A stretch of 64,000 bases of DNA from Heterodera schachtii (Eukaryota; Nematoda; Chromadorea; Rhabditida; Heteroderidae). Made by a program: the position numbers and the translations under genes. Numbering within the stretch: position 1 is the stretch's first letter; every line of letters begins with the position of its first letter. The stretch is from positions 278,998 to 342,997 of the forward strand of contig SIJG01000002.1 in the NCBI GenBank assembly GCA_023374025.1. Reading direction: 5' to 3'. Of the stretch, positions 59,088-64,000 are shown piece by piece. The notes under the pieces were generated by a model. That model did not search any database. It had not been told where the DNA came from and saw only the letters and a list, made by a program, of their open reading frames with translations.

Positions 59088-59300
59088 TAGAGATCGGCCT
59101 GGACCTAGATCCAGGCCTGGATTTTTCCTGGATCCAGGTCCAGGTCCAGGCCATTTTTCGGAAACCTGGATTTTTCCTGAACCTGGATTTTCCTGGATTT
59201 TTGTCCAGGAAATCCAGATCCAGGTCAAATGTGAAAAAAAATCCAGGTCCAAGTCCAGGCAAAACAGGAAAAAACCTGGATTTTCCTGGACAAAATTTTA
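59088..59300. mobile_element. CCTGGATTT word block with hAT-like left end
   Basis: Starts TAGAGATCGGCCTGG and consists of CCTGGATTTTTCCTGG, GATCCAGG and CCAGGTCCAGG words to about 59300. The open frames on both strands here (Asp/Leu/Pro/Gly repeats) are products of the word. Right end not visible. Confidence 0.55.
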
Positions 59301-62300
59301 GAATTTCTTATTCAAGTGACCGATATTTTTTCAAGTTTTCAAAAAATGATTAAATATATTTAAAAACAAATTATTATTGTAAATTAGATTTTTTTAGATG
59401 TTCCCAAGCTATTTATTGATTTTTTCAAACATTTTTAAATACATAAAAACAAAAAATTTAATAAAAAACTGTAAAACTTCAATCAAATAAAACAAATATT
59501 GAAAAGTAATTTAAAATGGAAAAATAATTCATTAATTAAAAACAAAAAAAACATATATATAAACATTTATTTATTAAAAAAGCACTATAATATAATTAAT
59601 ATTTAATAAAGAATATACATTAAAAATCATGGTGAGATTGTTTTAACAAATTTTGTCCAAAAAAAAATAAAATAAAATATTGATGAGAGAGAGTTTAAAT
59701 ACAATCAAAGATTTCGAGGGTCATTCCTTAAAGTCGCTTAACGTCGCAAAATGCGAGACATATTTGTAAAAAAAAAGGGACGATTTGGTGCGATTTGTAA
59801 CCGATTTCTAAAAAGAGTTATGTATTTTTCGCTTTTACTTTATTTATGTTAAAAATTTCTCAAAAAAAAAAACCTAAAAATGCCAAACCATTTATCAACA
59901 TACTTTTAATTTCTTTATGAAAGCACAAAACATTTTTATATTTATGGATATTGAATAAACACTTTTATAAATGCCGAAGTGGTACCCTAACCAAGAGTTT
60001 AATTTAAATAACAATTCACAAAAATATTGAAATTTCAAATTTACAAAATAAATGAACAATTTAATATATGAATATCTAATTAACAATTTTACATTTGCTG
60101 TATGAGAATAATTTAAGAGAAAATGATTTAAAATTAGAGAAAATGATTTAAAATTAATATTTAAAATCAATTTAAATTAACAGAGAAAAAATAATAAACA
60201 AAAATAATTCATTAGAGGAGAAAAAAGCGGGTGAAAAGCTTAATGGAGAATCAAAATTAAATGTATATTTTAAAAATTTATAAAGTATAAAAAATTTTAA
60301 TAAAAGAAATGTATTCACAAGCATAATACGAAAGAGAGCAATGGGAAAAGATAAAAAAATAAAATTTAATTTATAATTCATCAAATTAAAAAGCACTTTT
60401 AAAATACTAATAGATAAATCCAAATTAATATTAAATATTATTTATATATTTATTGAAAAAATGTTTTATTTTAAATTGAATTAAGGAATTTAATTATTTA
60501 TTATATGTCTATATATATATATATTTATATATTAATCAATGAATAAATGTAAATTCAATAATTGGACCGACCAACTTAATATAAATTATGATAAACATTT
60601 ATTAAAATAAAAAATATACAATAAATGATTAAAATATTTAAGAAAAGAATTTTTAATAACTGATTGAAACATTGTGCCGAATAAAAAAAAAAGTAAAAAA
60701 GAAAAAAAAACAATTGCACATACGCGAGAGATTAATTTAATAAACAGCGATAATAAAAAATTATTATTTTGATTTATTATAATAAAAATTGTGAAACAAT
60801 TAAAAAATACGATTTTCTTTAATAATGTAACATAATTTATTTATTTTTTAAAGGGTAAAATTCATATAATTAAAAACTAAAACTTAAAAAAATATTTTTT
60901 GAGTTTTCGACTCTTTGATATTTGGATTCTTTTCAAATTTCCTACATGTTTAATTTACAAATTTTAAATTGCTTTAAAACGGTATGAAACTCATAAACCA
61001 GAAATAATTTAATTTAAAAATTAATACACAATAAGAAACCATAATATAAATTAATTAAAAATGGAAAAAAAGCGCAGAATGTATCGATTGTTTTAATCAA
61101 AGTTCTCCATTAATAACAGATCATTTTAATAATCTTTAACAAATTTAATTAATGACAACATTAAAAAGAAGCACTAAAATGGTATTATGATAATTTATAT
61201 TTCAAAAATATATAAAATAAAATTTTTAAAAATAAATTTAAATTAAATGGAAAAACGAAGAGGAAAAGGATAAAACGTCGATTGACAAATTGGAGAAGAA
61301 TTGAAACTTAACATGAAATTAAAAATATTTAATGAGTTTAAAATAAAAATATAACCCATAACTAAGAAACAATTTAATAGAAAAGTAATAAACATACTAT
61401 AATCATGTCATTAATCAAAAAAGCGTAAATTTATCGCTTATTTGAATGAAAGTTCTTACATTAAAATTTAAAATAAATAAATTTAAGTTAAAAAAAGAAG
61501 CAGGGGGGATGAAAATGATGAGCAGCTTCTTCGTGATAACATTCAATTATTTAAATTAGCATTTAAAATAATTTGTAAAAATGGGCAAATGGTGGAGCGA
61601 AAGCGCTCTGTCAAAGAAACGAGAAAATATATTATTATTACAAAATAAATTATTTAATGAATTTTATATAAATAATAAAAAAAGCTAAAAATAAAAATTT
61701 TATATGAAAATAATAAACACACAATTTAAGAAATAATATAATTTAATCAAAAATTTAAAACCGTATAAAATACAGCCAATTTGAATATAATTTTTTACTA
61801 AAAAATTAACATTTTATAAGCAAGAGTTTAAAATAAAGCTAAAAGCGAGTTTCAAAATAATGAATTTTAAGAAATCATAATTAAATATAACCAAAATTTA
61901 AAAACCGCAGAAATTAATAAATAGTCATTGTTAAATTTAATAGGCAATATAAATAATATAAATTTTTAAATATAATTAAAACAAATAAAAACACATATTA
62001 AAATGGAGGAGCGGATGTACAGTAAGCTCGTGGAGAAGAGAAGTAAGCAAAAGTTTAAAATAAAGCAAAAAAGCGAGTTCCAAAATATTGAAAAATATTT
62101 AAAAAAAGAGCATTTGAAGTAATAAAAATAATAATATATGTTTTTAATACGTATTATAATATATTATTATTGTCAAAATGTTAGTGGATAATTGAAAAAG
62201 GCAAAATTATTTAATTAAAAAGTTTCTTACTCTTTTAAAACTTGAAATATTTGTAAATTTTTATATTTTTATGTAAAATGTTTTTTTTTATAGAAAAAGC

Positions 62301-63010
62301 ATTTAATATTTCAAAGACATATGCTTTGAATTTCAAATTTTATATTTTATTTTTCTTTGATTCATATATTATTATTTTTAAACTTTTTCTGACGGTGTGG
62401 TTTTTCCAAATGCATTTATTAATTCATTCGAAAAAAATATTAAAAGCGAAAGAAATATTATATTAATGGGAACGAAAATTATTAATTAAAATCGATTATT
62501 TTAATAAAAAATTCTTAATGAAAAACGAATAAAGAATATTTATTAACAAATTTAACAGCTATGTATATAATAAATTTTTAAATATAATTAACAAATAAAA
62601 AACACATTTATAATGGAGGATGGGATGAAAGGTGTCGGTATCATAATCAAGAGTTTAATTTAAATAAAAATTAAACAAAATAGCGAAAATTCCAAATTTA
62701 CGAAACAAATGAATAATATTTAATATATGAATATTTCGATAATTTTTAAAATTACAATAAAAATGAAAAAGCATCGAAAAAATAAACTTATAATTGAAAA
62801 AAAGTAAAATTCAAAGATCTTATATATTATTATTGTTAAAATGTTAGTGAATAATTGAAAAACCGACAATTATTTAACAAAAAAAATTTTGCCAAATTAT
62901 AATATTTTTTAGAGAAAAAATCCAATTTCATAAATAAAACCTTTCCATTTGGCAAAATAAAGCCTTCTTAAAAATTATAAAACATTTAAATTTAATCAAT
63001 CTTTTTGGTT
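59301..63010. other. AT-rich gene desert with diverged repeats
   Basis: No gene. Direct repeat GAGAAAATGATTTAAAATTA at 60117-60156. Related segments: 59990-60090 and 62650-62740 (AAGAGTTTAATTTAAATAA, AAATTTAC.AAA.AAATGAA), 61980-62100 and 62590-62640 (AATGGAGGA.GGATG). Confidence 0.55.
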
Positions 63011-63220
63011 TTGTTCACACATAACAAAATTTTTAAAAATATGCCAACAAAAGATGTACGGAGTTTTTTGTTGCATGAAGGAATAATTTACTCCAAAATG
63101 GCAAAAAAAAAAACCCTCAGATTTTTCTTGGTTAAATTATCCTTTTCGTGCGACCAAAAAAACTTCGTCCATCTTTTGTTGGTATTTTTTTTGAAATTTT
63201 TGGGGTGTTTCAATTTTAAA
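63011..63220. mobile_element. foldback remnant with CCAACAAAAGATG arms
   Basis: AATATGCCAACAAAAGATGTACG at the left is inverted as CATCTTTTGTTGGTATT at the right, with further A/T-rich pairing outside. A similar arm occurs at 15690-15780. The open frame across it is incidental. Confidence 0.5.
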
Positions 63221-64000
63221 AATAGTCAAATCAATTTGGAATTTTAATCAGCAAAAAATACCAATAAAAAACATCTCAAAAGGTAAGAAATGATCAGAAA
63301 TTTCTGGGCATATGATTACCGGAATTCAAATTCTTAGGACATTTTTTGAAAAGAATGGGAAATGAAAAAGCACAGAAAATTTAACCATTTGCAAATTTAA
63401 TCAATTTTTGGTACTTTTGGGTTTTGTACACACACCCCAACATTTTAAAAATAAACAGACTTTTTAAAAAAAAATTAATAGGAAAAATAGTTAAAGCAAA
63501 AACTAAAAAAAAAATAAAATATTAAAATTTTAAATTTTAATTGCTGGCTTAAGATAAAAAGGTTTAAATTTTGAAATGACAGAAATATTAGCTGAAGGAT
63601 AGAATATATGCATATTTATCATTTATTATTTATCTGAAAATGGAAAAAATACCAAAGTGAATTTGTAAAAGAACTGAAAAAAACATAAATTTCAGTCAAT
63701 TAAAGTTGTAAATTAAAATTACAATAATTAGTCACATAAAACAAACATTTTACAAAATAAATTGACAATTACCTATTATGAATATTATCATAAAATATAA
63801 AAAAATAAATAAAGTAAATTTAATAATATAAAAATAAAAATATATAATTATGAGTAATACACTCAAAATAAGTAAACTAAATGAAGTTCAAAAAAGTTAA
63901 TTGAAACATTAAATTAAAAATAAATTAATATATCCTATAAAATATTTATTACTTTAGCAATAAAATTATGCAGAAATTGCTGTTCCAAATATACCAACTT
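63221..64000. other. AT-rich end of window
   Basis: No gene. The last 45 bases repeat a segment found at 46055-46085 (ATTATGCAGAAAT.GCTGTTCC). Confidence 0.5.

Noticed and set aside
59025..59353. Overlapping Pro/Gly/Asp-rich proteins on both strands
   Set aside because: They are translations of the CCTGGATTT word array.

Overview
This is eukaryotic nuclear DNA, most likely from a plant-parasitic cyst nematode (Globodera/Heterodera type). The coding exons are small, separated by introns of roughly 50 bp to 1 kb, and embedded in very AT-rich DNA. Two introns have GC rather than GT donors, a feature reported as frequent in Globodera. Two neighbouring genes belong to a multi-copy F-box-like family that I associate with Globodera. 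The genus is an inference from recalled families; no database was searched.

Gene-bearing left part (1-15.3 kb): the 5' half of an LKB1/PAR-4 kinase gene (minus strand, running off the left edge); a poorly resolved stretch with unrecognised exons (4.7-7 kb); a Tctex-type dynein light chain (plus, 8.8-9.7 kb); a minus-strand reading frame split by a transposon (9.9-11.6 kb); and a complete eleven-exon RNF126-type RING ubiquitin ligase (plus, 11.95-15.26 kb). The last two are divergently arranged.

Middle (15.3-49.9 kb): a gene desert of extreme AT content, made of decayed, partly duplicated repeats, with foldback and hAT-like elements scattered in it. I find no supportable gene there.

Right part: two tandem F-box-like family genes on the minus strand (49.99-55.38 kb), with introns and 5' regions loaded with miniature transposons, followed by more repeat and AT-rich desert to 64 kb.

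The most distinctive content is mobile DNA. Seven short elements have recognisable inverted ends and a perfect 8-bp target duplication. Several have hAT-like ends (TAGGG.., TAGTGATG.., CAGGGTTCCC..) and subterminal zones built from a short word repeated many times. The word differs from element to element while the scaffold recurs: ends, GC-rich GATA-loop hairpins, decayed tRNA-like stretch, and an internal motif TAGGGGTGTA. One element sits inside a reading frame that is otherwise continuous. Another has its empty site preserved in a duplicated segment 10 kb away.
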